Assembly: GCA_017620395.1 (NCBI GenBank)
Contig: JAFZQJ010000006.1
Location: forward strand, 20,006-84,005
DNA from: Clostridia bacterium
GTDB lineage: Bacteria; Bacillota; Clostridia; Oscillospirales; RGIG8002
Length of the DNA: 64,000 bases
Reading direction: 5' to 3'
Position numbers and translations under genes: made by a program. Shown piece by piece: positions 31,274 through 43,169 of this stretch (positions are counted from its first letter, which is position 1; every line of letters begins with the position of its first letter). Under the pieces are notes generated by a model. It saw nothing but the letters and a program-made list of their open reading frames with translations, was not told the DNA's origin and did no database searches.

Positions 31274-31705
31274 ATGGATAAATACGACGCGCTCAGGCTT
31301 GAAAATCAAATATGTTTCCCGCTTTACGCGGCGTCGCGCGAGATAATCAAGAAGTACACGCCGTATCTCAGGGAGCTCGATCTGACCTATACGCAGTATA
31401 TCGCCATGATGGTGCTCTGGCAGGAGAAAGAGATAAGCGTCAAGAACCTCGGCGCTAAACTTTTTCTCGACAGCGGCACGCTGACTCCGGTACTGAAATC
31501 GCTTGAGGAAAAGGGCTACGTAGCACGCCGCAGAAGCGAAGACGACGAGCGCGTGGTGATGGTTGCGGCAACCGAAGCGGGCGCCGCGCTGAAGGAAAAA
31601 GCCGTTTTCGTGCCGGAAAGCATGGCAGGATGCGTGCGGCTTGAGCCTCGGGACGCCGCGAAACTCTACGAGTTACTTTATAAGCTCCTCGCTTCGCTGA
31701 ATTGA
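31274..31705 (+). CDS. ohrR: Organic peroxide sensor OhrR (MarR family)
   Basis: 143 residues. Very close in pattern to OhrR of Bacillus: L-E-N-Q-I-C-F-P-L-Y-A-A-S with the reactive Cys at residue 14, then Y-T-Q-Y-I-A-M-M-V-L-W, the winged helix with L-F-L-D-S-G-T-L-T-P-V-L-K and R-R-S-E-D-D-E-R. Only this one N-terminal sensing Cys and one later Cys (M-A-G-C-V-R) are present. It represses its operon until the Cys is oxidised by organic hydroperoxide. No ohr gene lies here; the peroxidase takes that place. RBS GGAGG. Confidence 0.92.
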   Translation: MDKYDALRLENQICFPLYAASREIIKKYTPYLRELDLTYTQYIAMMVLWQEKEISVKNLGAKLFLDSGTLTPVLKSLEEKGYVARRRSEDDERVVMVAATEAGAALKEKAVFVPESMAGCVRLEPRDAAKLYELLYKLLASLN

Positions 31706-31709
31706 AAAA

Positions 31710-31743
31710 CACGCTCCGTACGGCGTACGGAGCGTGAGTTTTT
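31710..31743. terminator. Terminator after ohrR
   Basis: 13-bp inverted repeat CACGCTCCGTACG with T6 after it on the + strand. Confidence 0.85.
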
Positions 31744-31745
31744 TC

Positions 31746-31774
31746 TTGCGGAAACGGCCGGGGGATGCTATAAT
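31746..31774 (+). promoter_or_regulatory. Promoter of the AlkZ-related gene
   Basis: TTGCGG, 17-bp spacer, TATAAT. Confidence 0.6.
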
Positions 31775-31802
31775 TGTATTCGCGAAACGGAGGGAAGCGA
31801 AA

Positions 31803-32525
31803 ATGGCGAACGAAAGCGGCGAATGGGTGGCGCGTGCGTTGAGATATGACGCGCCGGAAAGAATAAAGACTCCCGCGGAGCTGACCGCGCTCGTGAAGCG
31901 AAACGGCTTTCTGCCGCTTTTCGCAAACGGCGTTGAGGGCTTCTCGGTCGAGGAGCGCACCTTCGTTTTCGACTGGTGGAGCGACGATCCCGCCCGCGAT
32001 CCGTGGGAGTGGCGCAAGCTGCTCGCGGACGCCGGAGAGGTCGCATACGGCAAGTTTTTCGCCGGAAAAGCGGGCTTCGTTTCGCTTGAATGGCTGCCGT
32101 TTTTCGCGAATTGGCGGCGCGACGGCTACGACTTCGACGCGCTCTGGAGCGACGGCAAGGCGGACCGCCGCGAAAAGCTGATTATGGATCTTTTCGCGGA
32201 CGGCGGCGAGCTTTTCTCGAACGAGATCAGGCGCCTCGCCGGTTTCGGCAAGGGCGGCGCGAAAAACTTTGAAGGCACGCTCACCGCGCTTCAGCACAAG
32301 TTTTATCTTTCTGTGCGCGATTTCCGTCAGCGGCGCAGCCCCGGCGGCGATTCCTACGGCTGGCCCATCGCGGTCTATTCGCCGCCGGAGAGCCGCTGGG
32401 GATACGGTCTGCTTTCGTCGGCGTACTCCGAGCCGCCGGAAAGGTCGCGCGAGCGCGTTTTCACCCGCGTCCGCGAGCTTTACCCGAACGCGACTGAAAA
32501 GAGCGTTAAAGACATATTGAAATAG
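31803..32525 (+). CDS. AlkZ-related winged-helix protein
   Basis: 240 residues. The pattern D-P-W-E-W-R near residue 62, A-Y-G-K-F-F-A-G-K-A-G-F-V-S near 85, E-W-L-P-F-F and a later G-W-P-I-A-V matches a family I know as AlkZ-related, distantly similar to the AlkZ/YcaQ DNA glycosylases that unhook interstrand crosslinks. The Q-x-(Q/D) catalytic motif of true AlkZ was not seen, so repair activity is unproven. Start at ATG 31803 after GGAGGG; the frame extends upstream without an RBS. Single-gene unit between two terminators. Confidence 0.6.
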   Translation: MANESGEWVARALRYDAPERIKTPAELTALVKRNGFLPLFANGVEGFSVEERTFVFDWWSDDPARDPWEWRKLLADAGEVAYGKFFAGKAGFVSLEWLPFFANWRRDGYDFDALWSDGKADRREKLIMDLFADGGELFSNEIRRLAGFGKGGAKNFEGTLTALQHKFYLSVRDFRQRRSPGGDSYGWPIAVYSPPESRWGYGLLSSAYSEPPERSRERVFTRVRELYPNATEKSVKDILK

Positions 32526-32538
32526 AAGACGGTAAGAA

Positions 32539-32570
32539 AAAGGACGGCCATCTGCGGATGGCCGTCCTTT
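32539..32570. terminator. Bidirectional terminator
   Basis: Perfect 14-bp stem AAAGGACGGCCATC with 4-nt loop between converging genes. Confidence 0.8.
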
Positions 32571-32579
32571 CAGTGCGTT

Positions 32580-33857
32580 TTATTCCTTTGCGACGTGCTC
32601 GAGGAAGACCTCCGCGAGTTTCGGATCGAAGTGTGAGCCGGATTCATCGCGGATGATTTTCAGCGCCTCGTCGACCGGGATCGCCTTCTTGTAGCAGCGT
32701 TCGGAGATCAGCGCGTCGTAGACGTCGGCAATCGCCATAATTCTCGCGGCGAGAGGTATGCTTTCTCCCGAGAGGCCTTCCGGATAACCGGTTCCGTCCC
32801 AGCGCTCGTGATGATAGGTCGCGATATCGGAGGCAAACTTCAGATATTCTTCGTCGGTGACGCCGCTGAGGGTCTGCCTTATGACCGTGCCGCCCTCGGA
32901 GGCGTGGCGTTTCATCTGCTCGAACTCATCGGGCGTCAGCTTGCCGGGCTTCTTCAGTATATCGTCCGGAACGACTATCTTGCCGACGTCGTGCATCGGC
33001 GCGAGCGCGTACAGCTCGGAAACGAAACGGTCGTCAAGCTTGTCGGCGTAGACTCCGTCGTTTCGCGCGCTTTCGGCAATGCTCTTGACGAGGTTGCTCG
33101 TGCGCGAAACGTGCTCGCCGGTTTCCGCGTCGCGGCTTTCTATCAAGCTTGCCATTCCGGTTATGATGTTTTCCTGCATGCCCGACAATACTTTCTGATC
33201 CGCGAGCAGCTTCGCCTTGGCGTCCTGCTGGACGAGGTCGTTATAGTATATGTAGCAGAGGCTGGCGCAGACGCCGATGGCGATGTAATCGGTGTAGACC
33301 TTAAAGAAGACCAGCGGTATGATGCCCGAAAGCATTACTATCGGTATCATAACGATGGTGAAGACGTCTCTGCGTTTGAAGCGTCTGCCGACCATTATCA
33401 GACTGCCGATGAGGAAGAGCAGGCTGACGATATAGAACGCCTCGTAGATTATATAGAGCTTGCCGCGGAAGTAGGTACCGCTGTCGTCGAAGTAGAAAAT
33501 CCAGCCGAAAAACAGCGATAGGATCTCGAGCCCCGCGTGTATCAGCAGCAGTATACCCGATACCTTTATCATACGGCGCATACCGAGCGCGCCCGCGAAA
33601 AAGACGGGCAGCATAGGAGTCAGCGAGAACTGTATCGCCGTCAGTATCGAGAGCGGCACGGCGACGATTTTGCCGTACCCGCTGAATTTCAACGCCAGAA
33701 CCTCGGCCGCCGCGCAGAGCATGACGGCTAGGAAGGTGCAGATATACCAGCGCTTCTGCTCCTTAGTGAACGCCGAATAAGTTGCGACGTGGATAAGCAT
33801 CGCGAGCATCAGCAGCTCCGTGATAACTATGGCGAAGATGTAAAAGTTAAATTCCAT
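32580..33857 (-). CDS. Membrane HD-GYP domain phosphodiesterase (copy 1)
   Basis: 425 residues. About seven to eight membrane helices fill residues 5-210; the HD-GYP domain follows with H-V-S-R-T, M-H-D-V-G-K-I at about residue 290, K-R-H-A, H-H-E-R-W-D-G-T-G-Y-P-E-G-L and A-D-V-Y-D-A-L. All metal ligands and the GYP motif are present, so hydrolysis of cyclic di-GMP or a related dinucleotide is expected. The membrane part probably senses a signal. Start ATG 33857 shares one base with the stop of copy 2 (TGATG). Confidence 0.85.
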   Translation of the reverse strand: MEFNFYIFAIVITELLMLAMLIHVATYSAFTKEQKRWYICTFLAVMLCAAAEVLALKFSGYGKIVAVPLSILTAIQFSLTPMLPVFFAGALGMRRMIKVSGILLLIHAGLEILSLFFGWIFYFDDSGTYFRGKLYIIYEAFYIVSLLFLIGSLIMVGRRFKRRDVFTIVMIPIVMLSGIIPLVFFKVYTDYIAIGVCASLCYIYYNDLVQQDAKAKLLADQKVLSGMQENIITGMASLIESRDAETGEHVSRTSNLVKSIAESARNDGVYADKLDDRFVSELYALAPMHDVGKIVVPDDILKKPGKLTPDEFEQMKRHASEGGTVIRQTLSGVTDEEYLKFASDIATYHHERWDGTGYPEGLSGESIPLAARIMAIADVYDALISERCYKKAIPVDEALKIIRDESGSHFDPKLAEVFLEHVAKE

Positions 33858-35137
33858 CAATCGGCTTCTTCTTTCGAGAACGGATAATACTTGAGGAAGA
33901 TCTCCGCGAGCTTCGGGTCGAAGTGCGAACCGGATTCGAGGCGTATCGTGGCGAGCGCCTTGTCGACGGGCATCGCTTTTTTGTAGCAGCGCTCCGAGAC
34001 GAGCGCGTCGAATACGTCGGCGATCGCCATTATCCTCGCGGAAATCGGGATATCTTCGCCCGCGAGCCCCTCGGGGTATCCGGCGCCGTCCCAGCGTTCG
34101 TGGTGATAGGTCGCGATGTCGGAGGCGAATTTGAGGTATTCCTCGTCGGTGATACCCTTGAGTATCTGCCTTACTACGTCGCCGCCCGCCGAGGCGTGAG
34201 TCTTCATTATTTCGTATTCCTCGTCCGTCAGCTTGCCCGGCTTGCGGAGTATACTGTCGGGAACGATTATCTTTCCGACGTCGTGCATCGGCGCGAGCGT
34301 GGTGAGCAGGGATATGAAGCGCTCGTCGATTTCCTCAGGATAGATCCGCTCGATCATCGCGTTCTCGGCGATCGCCTTGACGTAGGCGCCGGTGCGCGAA
34401 ACGTGCTCGCCGGTCTCGGTATCGCGGCTTTCTATAAGGTTCGCCAGTCCGGATATCGTATGCTTCTGCATATCGGTTATCTTTTCCTGATTGGCGATCA
34501 GCTCGGCGTGTATATCCTCCTGAACGAGGTCGTTATAGTAAATGTAGCAGAGGCAGGCGGCGATACCGATGCTGATATATGCTATATGTATTTCCATCAA
34601 CGTCATCGGGATAATGCCCGCGATGAGTATTACGAGCACCATTCCTATCGTAATAGTGTCTCTGTGACGGAACTTCCTGCCGACCACGATCATGCTTACT
34701 ATCAGATAAAGCAGCGCGAGGAAGTAGCAGACGGTGTAGATAATAAAAAACTTTCCGCGGTGATACCCTTCTGCGTCGAAATAAAACACCCAGCCGAACG
34801 GCGCGGAAACTATCTCGATCACCGCGTTTATCATAAAGAACCGCACGGCCCTTTTCGACTCCTTATGCTGACCGAGCGCGCCGGAAAAGAAGACCGCCAG
34901 CAGCGGCGAGGCCGAGAACTGGATGACGGTTATTATGGTCAGCGGTATCGCCCACGAGGGTTTGTAATACCCGCAATGGACGGCGAATTCGGCGGCGGAG
35001 CACACCATAACCGAGGCGAAGGTCATAATGAACCAGGCCTTCTGCTGACGCGTGAAGCCGGAGTAGTTTATCACGTGCAGCGTCATGGCTATCATAAGCA
35101 GCTCTATGAGGATTGTAGCGCTCATGTAAAAGGTCAT
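33857..35137 (-). CDS. Membrane HD-GYP domain phosphodiesterase (copy 2)
   Basis: 426 residues, collinear with copy 1 over its full length: membrane region, H-V-S-R-T-G-A, M-H-D-V-G-K-I, H-H-E-R-W-D-G-A-G-Y-P-E-G-L, and R-C-Y-K-K-A-M-P-V-D. The catalytic region is more alike between the copies than the membrane region, as expected of a tandem duplication followed by change in the sensing part. ATG 35137 follows AAAGGAA. It is the first gene of a two-gene unit, perhaps extended from gtrA upstream (42-base gap). Confidence 0.85.
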   Translation of the reverse strand: MTFYMSATILIELLMIAMTLHVINYSGFTRQQKAWFIMTFASVMVCSAAEFAVHCGYYKPSWAIPLTIITVIQFSASPLLAVFFSGALGQHKESKRAVRFFMINAVIEIVSAPFGWVFYFDAEGYHRGKFFIIYTVCYFLALLYLIVSMIVVGRKFRHRDTITIGMVLVILIAGIIPMTLMEIHIAYISIGIAACLCYIYYNDLVQEDIHAELIANQEKITDMQKHTISGLANLIESRDTETGEHVSRTGAYVKAIAENAMIERIYPEEIDERFISLLTTLAPMHDVGKIIVPDSILRKPGKLTDEEYEIMKTHASAGGDVVRQILKGITDEEYLKFASDIATYHHERWDGAGYPEGLAGEDIPISARIMAIADVFDALVSERCYKKAMPVDKALATIRLESGSHFDPKLAEIFLKYYPFSKEEAD

Positions 35138-35179
35138 ATCGTTTTCCTTTCGCGGTTACGGCGCGAGCTCCATCGGGGA

Positions 35180-35647
35180 TTATTCGTCGATGATTTCCGT
35201 ATTGCCGTCGCTTTCTTCCGGTTCCTCTTCATTCTTCTTGACGGCGGAGTCGATGGACTTGCCGAAGACGAAGAAGCGCTGGAACAGGAACTCGGTAACG
35301 AGGTTGATGAACATATTAATAAATGTGACGAGGTATTCGTTCCACCCGAGCGTCATCGTCAGATAGTGCTCAAGCATTGTGGAGAGCGGGGTGAACACGG
35401 CGTAGTATCCGGCGACCTTGAGCATCGCGATCGGCACGTTGTTGGCGGATTTGAAGGTGAACTTGCGGTTGAGCGTGAAGTTCCACAAAACCGAAAGGAC
35501 GAGCGCGATCAGGTATGATACCCAGTAGGGGAAGTGCCAGACCTCGTTCATCAGAGTGAAGCTGCCGATTTGTATGATTCCGGCGCTTATAGAAAACAGC
35601 ATGAACTTGATCGTGCGCACGAATTCTTTTTTGCCTTTGCTTTCCAT
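35180..35647 (-). CDS. GtrA-family membrane protein
   Basis: 155 residues with four membrane helices (between residues about 12 and 128) and an acidic tail. Features: I-K-F-M-L-F-S-I-S-A-G-I-I-Q near the start, S-V-L-W-N-F-T-L-N-R-K-F-T-F in the middle and F-L-F-Q-R-F-F-V-F-G near the end, all standard for GtrA. The family is thought to flip lipid-linked sugars in cell-surface polysaccharide modification. No glycosyltransferase is next to it. Start 35647 follows AGAGGCAGAG. Confidence 0.85.
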   Translation of the reverse strand: MESKGKKEFVRTIKFMLFSISAGIIQIGSFTLMNEVWHFPYWVSYLIALVLSVLWNFTLNRKFTFKSANNVPIAMLKVAGYYAVFTPLSTMLEHYLTMTLGWNEYLVTFINMFINLVTEFLFQRFFVFGKSIDSAVKKNEEEPEESDGNTEIIDE

Positions 35648-35760
35648 TCTCTGCCTCTTTTCAAAAATATATAGACAAATTATATCACAAGTCGCCGCGT
35701 TTTTCAACAATAATCTTACGGCGCCGCGTTTTCGTTTCGCCGCCGCGCGCCGGCGAAAAA

Positions 35761-35826
35761 GTTACAAAAAGGTTACAAAACTGTAACTAATTTGTAACCG
35801 TTTTTTTCCGTCAACCGTGCTATAAT
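35761..35826 (+). promoter_or_regulatory. Four GTTAC half-sites and -10 element upstream of the metallopeptidase-like lipoprotein
   Basis: GTTACAAA (35761), GTTACAAA (35772), CTGTAAC (35781-35787) and TTTGTAAC (35791-35798) form nested inverted repeats, e.g. GGTTACAAA/TTTGTAACC. TATAAT follows at 35821-35826, but no good -35 hexamer is at the right distance, which suggests control by the protein that binds these sites. Confidence 0.5.
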
Positions 35827-35860
35827 GATAGCGTAAGATGAACGAAGGGAAGCATTTAAG

Positions 35861-37777
35861 ATGAAACGCGTTATTGCATTGATAATACTCGCCTGTATGG
35901 CGGTCGGTCTCTGCGCCTGCGCGCCGAAGAAGGAAAACGGCTTCGTGAAGCTGGAGCTCGGCGACCTGACGAACTACGGCGTGAACTCCATTTCCGTTTG
36001 GGGCGACGAGGCGCTGATAATGCTATACAACAACGCCGCCGACGCCGAAACGCCTTATGAGCTGCGCCGCTGGGATCTGAAACGCAACAGGCTCATCAAC
36101 GAGATGAAGCTCGCGTCCGACAACGGATACGGCTGCTCCGCCGCCTATGACGACGCCGGCGTCGTTATTATTACGTATATGCGCGGCGAAGACCGGGAAG
36201 TCACGGTCGGTTACGACCGCGACTTCAACAAGCTCGACAACTACGTTCCCGAAAAGGTCGATCCCGAGGCGCGCTACAAGGCGCTCGGCGTGACCGATTT
36301 CTGGCAGGAAGACTGCTGCGCCTTCTACGACAGCGGCAACAAGCGCGCGATGATATTCTACGACGACCCGAGCAGGATATACTTCGTCGAAACGGACGCC
36401 GAATACGGCGCCGCGAAGTACGGGATGAAGATCGCGTACTGCAAAGACGGTGAGGATAAAAACTCATTCCACCTGACCGATTTCGCAAAGGGCGGGATAA
36501 TCAACCGCGCCGATATTTCCACCGTGCGCGAGGGATATTACAACGCCTACGCCAACCAGACGGTCATGAACGACAAATACGTGCTGACGGTGCTGGAGTT
36601 CGAAAAGGAGAGCGACCGTCCCGAGCCCGACTATGACGGCGATGACTTCTCCTCGGAAGAGGAATGGAGCTCAGAAGAGGAGAGCTCATCCGAGGAATCG
36701 GAGAGCAGCGGCGAAAGCTCAGAAGAGGAGAGCTCGTCCGCGTTCTCCGACAGCGCGGAAAGCGAGCCGCCCGAGTCCTCCGGAAGCTCCGAGCCGGAAA
36801 GCTCGTCCGAGCCGGAGAGCGTCGAGCCCGAAAGCTCCGCCGGCGAAACCTCATCCGAGCCGCAGCCGAACGCCGCGGACGTCATCGAGCTTGTCGATGA
36901 GGAAGAGGACTGCGAGGGCGCGGGCGAGGAGTATGAGGGCGAGGACTGCAACTGCGGTTACGACGGCGACTTTCAGGCGGTCGAGACCGCTATCGACGTC
37001 TACGTCTGGGACTTCACCGTCGGCGCGTACGAGACCGCCGACAGCGCCAACGTGACGTCCGTGAACTTCGGCGAGATTGAGGAGAAGGCGAAGGCGCGCG
37101 CCGACGAGATCGGTGAAAAGTACGGCGTCAAGATCATCATCAACCCCGAGGAGCGCACCGACGAGAACGGCATCGCCGACCTCGAGAACAACGACACCTT
37201 CGTGCCCGGCTATATGAACCTCGATATCCTCGACGAAACGCTCGGAAAGTTCCCGCAGGGCATCTTTACCGAGATGCTGAACGACGGTATGTTCGATGAG
37301 TTCCGCCTCTATATCGCAAAGCGTATAAACGACGATTTCTCCGCCGCTTACGCGAACAACTGCAACGGCATACTCTATATCGCGCTGACGACCTCGTTCT
37401 TCAACGAGTCCAACATCGCCCACGAAATGATGCATTCGATGGAATACCGCATGGACGATATATGGGACAGATGGCAAAAGCTCAACCCGAAGGGCTTCGA
37501 GTATTACGGCGATCCGCGCGAGGCGAACGACACCGACTATGACGAAAACTACTTCGTCCGCGGCTACGGGCAGGCGAATCAGCTCGAGGACCGCGCCACG
37601 GTCTTCGAGGAGCTTTTTATCTCCGGAGACAACGAGGATCTCGAAAGCTGGTGGTATGCCGACAAGCCCGGCGTCGTCGCGAAGGCGAAGTTCCTCTGCG
37701 CCGAGATACGCAAGGCGTACCCGAGCGTCGCGGCGGTCGACGAGGCGGTCTGGGAGCGCCGGATCAGAGGGCTCTGA
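35861..37777 (+). CDS. Large lipoprotein with HExxH metallopeptidase-like C-terminus
   Basis: 638 residues. Lipobox G-L-C-A-C (Cys at about residue 20). An N-terminal domain to about residue 255 has the look of a beta-propeller-like or repeated-strand region. A low-complexity Ser/Glu linker, about 90 residues of S-S-E-E and P-E-S-S units, comes next, then an acidic Cys-containing stretch (D-C-N-C-G-Y). The C-terminal third holds H-E-M-M-H-S-M-E at about residue 525, a zinc HExxH motif, and E-D-R-A-T-V-F-E-E-L-F about 70 residues later, which could supply the third ligand as in gluzincins. Peptidase activity is inferred only. Next gene starts three bases after the stop. Confidence 0.65.
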   Translation: MKRVIALIILACMAVGLCACAPKKENGFVKLELGDLTNYGVNSISVWGDEALIMLYNNAADAETPYELRRWDLKRNRLINEMKLASDNGYGCSAAYDDAGVVIITYMRGEDREVTVGYDRDFNKLDNYVPEKVDPEARYKALGVTDFWQEDCCAFYDSGNKRAMIFYDDPSRIYFVETDAEYGAAKYGMKIAYCKDGEDKNSFHLTDFAKGGIINRADISTVREGYYNAYANQTVMNDKYVLTVLEFEKESDRPEPDYDGDDFSSEEEWSSEEESSSEESESSGESSEEESSSAFSDSAESEPPESSGSSEPESSSEPESVEPESSAGETSSEPQPNAADVIELVDEEEDCEGAGEEYEGEDCNCGYDGDFQAVETAIDVYVWDFTVGAYETADSANVTSVNFGEIEEKAKARADEIGEKYGVKIIINPEERTDENGIADLENNDTFVPGYMNLDILDETLGKFPQGIFTEMLNDGMFDEFRLYIAKRINDDFSAAYANNCNGILYIALTTSFFNESNIAHEMMHSMEYRMDDIWDRWQKLNPKGFEYYGDPREANDTDYDENYFVRGYGQANQLEDRATVFEELFISGDNEDLESWWYADKPGVVAKAKFLCAEIRKAYPSVAAVDEAVWERRIRGL

Positions 37778-37779
37778 TA

Positions 37780-38244
37780 ATGAAGAAGATACTGTTCGTC
37801 TGCCACGGCAATATATGCCGCAGTCCGATGGCGGAGTATATTTTCCGCGATGAAGCCGGCAAAGCGGGGCTGGAAGCGTACGCCGAGTCCGCCGCGACAA
37901 GTTCCGAGGAGATATGGGGCGGCGTGGGCAATCCCGTATATCCGCCGGTGAAAAAACTGCTCGCGGAGCGGGGCATAGACTGTTCGGATAAGCGCGCCCG
38001 CCTGCTGACGAGGCGGGACTACGCCGGCTTCGACCTCATCGTCGTGATGGACGGCGCGAACCTCCGCAACACGCTGCGCGTATTCGGCGGCGACCCGGAG
38101 GGAAAGGTACGCAAGCTGCTCGATTTCACGGGCAGGGGAGGCGACGTCGCGGACCCGTGGTACACCCGTGATTTCACCGCCGCCGAGCGCGATATCGACG
38201 ACGGCGTCCGCGCGCTGATCGGGTGTTTGAAGAATAACGCATAA
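37780..38244 (+). CDS. Low-molecular-weight protein tyrosine phosphatase
   Basis: 154 residues, typical length. The P-loop V-C-H-G-N-I-C-R-S-P lies at residues 7-16 with the nucleophile Cys8 and Arg14, and the acid D-P-W-Y is at about residue 125. It removes phosphate from protein tyrosines (or arginines in the YwlE branch). Translation is probably coupled to the lipoprotein gene upstream. The frame also extends upstream inside that gene, but no RBS fits. Confidence 0.9.
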   Translation: MKKILFVCHGNICRSPMAEYIFRDEAGKAGLEAYAESAATSSEEIWGGVGNPVYPPVKKLLAERGIDCSDKRARLLTRRDYAGFDLIVVMDGANLRNTLRVFGGDPEGKVRKLLDFTGRGGDVADPWYTRDFTAAERDIDDGVRALIGCLKNNA

Positions 38245-38261
38245 GCGTACACAAAAAGCAA

Positions 38262-38292
38262 AAGACCTGCCGGATCCGGCAGGTCTTGTTTT
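38262..38292. terminator. Bidirectional terminator
   Basis: Perfect 12-bp stem AAGACCTGCCGG with loop AT; T-rich after it. Between converging genes. Confidence 0.8.
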
Positions 38293-38304
38293 ATTATTCA
38301 GTTA

Positions 38305-39321
38305 TCACTGCAGTTTGCTTATTGCGCGTTCTATCGCTTCGCGCTCCTCGCCGCTGACGATGCCCCATTCCTCTTTCATCAGACGCAGGGCTTCGCGGTA
38401 CGCGCCGACGGCTCCGGCTTTGTCGCCGCGTATCTCGCATATATGCGCGATGCTCACCGCGCTGTCGATATACTTCGGCGACGGCTGAGCTTCCTGTCCT
38501 TTGCGATACCACGCGACGGCTTTGTCGTATTCCTGACGCTGCGTGTATATATCGCCAAGCGTGAGCGCCAGACACCACTCCCGGTCGTCCGTGCTTTCGA
38601 GCTCGCGGAGCAGTCTTTCGCTTTCGTCTTTATCGCACGCAGCCGCGGCTATGAGATAGCGGTACATAGGCGTGCGGAAGGTGCCGTCTATGGCTGCGAG
38701 CTTGTCGAGCCACGCGCGCGCCTCGTCGAGGCGGCGGTCGTCTATGAGGTTATCCAGCAGCCACATCAGCGCGGCGCGGTTAGTCGGATTGCGGCGGCAG
38801 TAATCGCCGAACCACTCTATGAGCTCGTGGTGATTGCGCGCGTTCCAATCGGGTATATAGCTGCCCCAGGCGTTCGCCAGCTCGCTGACGGCCTCTCTGT
38901 CGCTGCCGGTTTTCTCGACCGCGCGTCTGCCGAAATCCGCCGCTTTGAGGCGGAACTGCTCTGCCTGATTGTTATAAAGCTTTGTCATTAGCAGCAGCGC
39001 CCTGCCTTCGAGCTCCGGATCCTCGGCGAAGGCGGCGAGCTGCCGCTCGATCTGCTTCAGCTCGGCTTCGTCGAACATACCGCGGCTGTAGATATGATTC
39101 TCTATGCGTTCCATCTGCTGATCGGGAGTCATGGCGAAAAGCTGATCGATCGTGACGCCGAAGAAGACGGCGATCTCCGGCAGCAGCTGAACGTCGGGTA
39201 TGCTGTTGCCGCATTCCCATTTGCTGACGGTCTGCGCGGTCACGTTAAGTGCTTCCGCGAGCGCTTCCTGCGTGAGCCCTCTGCCGTCGCGCAGACGGCG
39301 TATTTCTTTTCCGATTTCCAT
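38305..39321 (-). CDS. XRE-family regulator with TPR-like domain
   Basis: 338 residues. HTH at residues 5-60 (L-T-Q-E-A-L-A-E-A-L-N-V, T-V-S-K-W-E-C-G-N), followed by helical repeats with paired Trp/Tyr residues resembling TPRs (E-Y-D-K-A-V-A-W-Y-R-K-G, A-V-G-A-Y-R-E-A-L). It has the same build as the 26308 regulator but typical local base composition. Start 39321 follows AAAGGAG. It sits downstream of lacZ in the same direction, 116 bases away, so it may or may not control lacZ. Confidence 0.82.
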   Translation of the reverse strand: MEIGKEIRRLRDGRGLTQEALAEALNVTAQTVSKWECGNSIPDVQLLPEIAVFFGVTIDQLFAMTPDQQMERIENHIYSRGMFDEAELKQIERQLAAFAEDPELEGRALLLMTKLYNNQAEQFRLKAADFGRRAVEKTGSDREAVSELANAWGSYIPDWNARNHHELIEWFGDYCRRNPTNRAALMWLLDNLIDDRRLDEARAWLDKLAAIDGTFRTPMYRYLIAAAACDKDESERLLRELESTDDREWCLALTLGDIYTQRQEYDKAVAWYRKGQEAQPSPKYIDSAVSIAHICEIRGDKAGAVGAYREALRLMKEEWGIVSGEEREAIERAISKLQ

Positions 39322-39437
39322 ATTCGGTTTCTCCTTTGCTTTTGATGATCCGATTATAGCAGACCGAAAAGGAGGATTCCAGCGACCGCCGCGCGAGGCG
39401 ACTGTCGCGTCGGTTGAGTTCTCCGTAGCGGCGGAAG

Positions 39438-42979
<3,542 letters not shown>

Positions 42980-43132
42980 ATCTTACCTCCCGAACGGCTG
43001 CCGCAGTTTTTTAATGACAAGCCGTTTCATAAATAAGACACGGGAAAAGGCGAAATCTTACATAGGGTTTTTGTCGGCGATACCGTTCGCCTGCTATTGA
43101 ATTATACCAGAAATCGCGGCAAAAATAAAGAG

Positions 43133-43161
43133 CAAATAAAAAACGCCTCGAACGAGGCGTT
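43133..43161 (-). terminator. Terminator of sigG
   Basis: AACGCCTCG-AA-CGAGGCGTT with a T-rich run on the minus strand, eight bases after the sigG stop. Confidence 0.85.
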
Positions 43162-43169
43162 CAAATATT

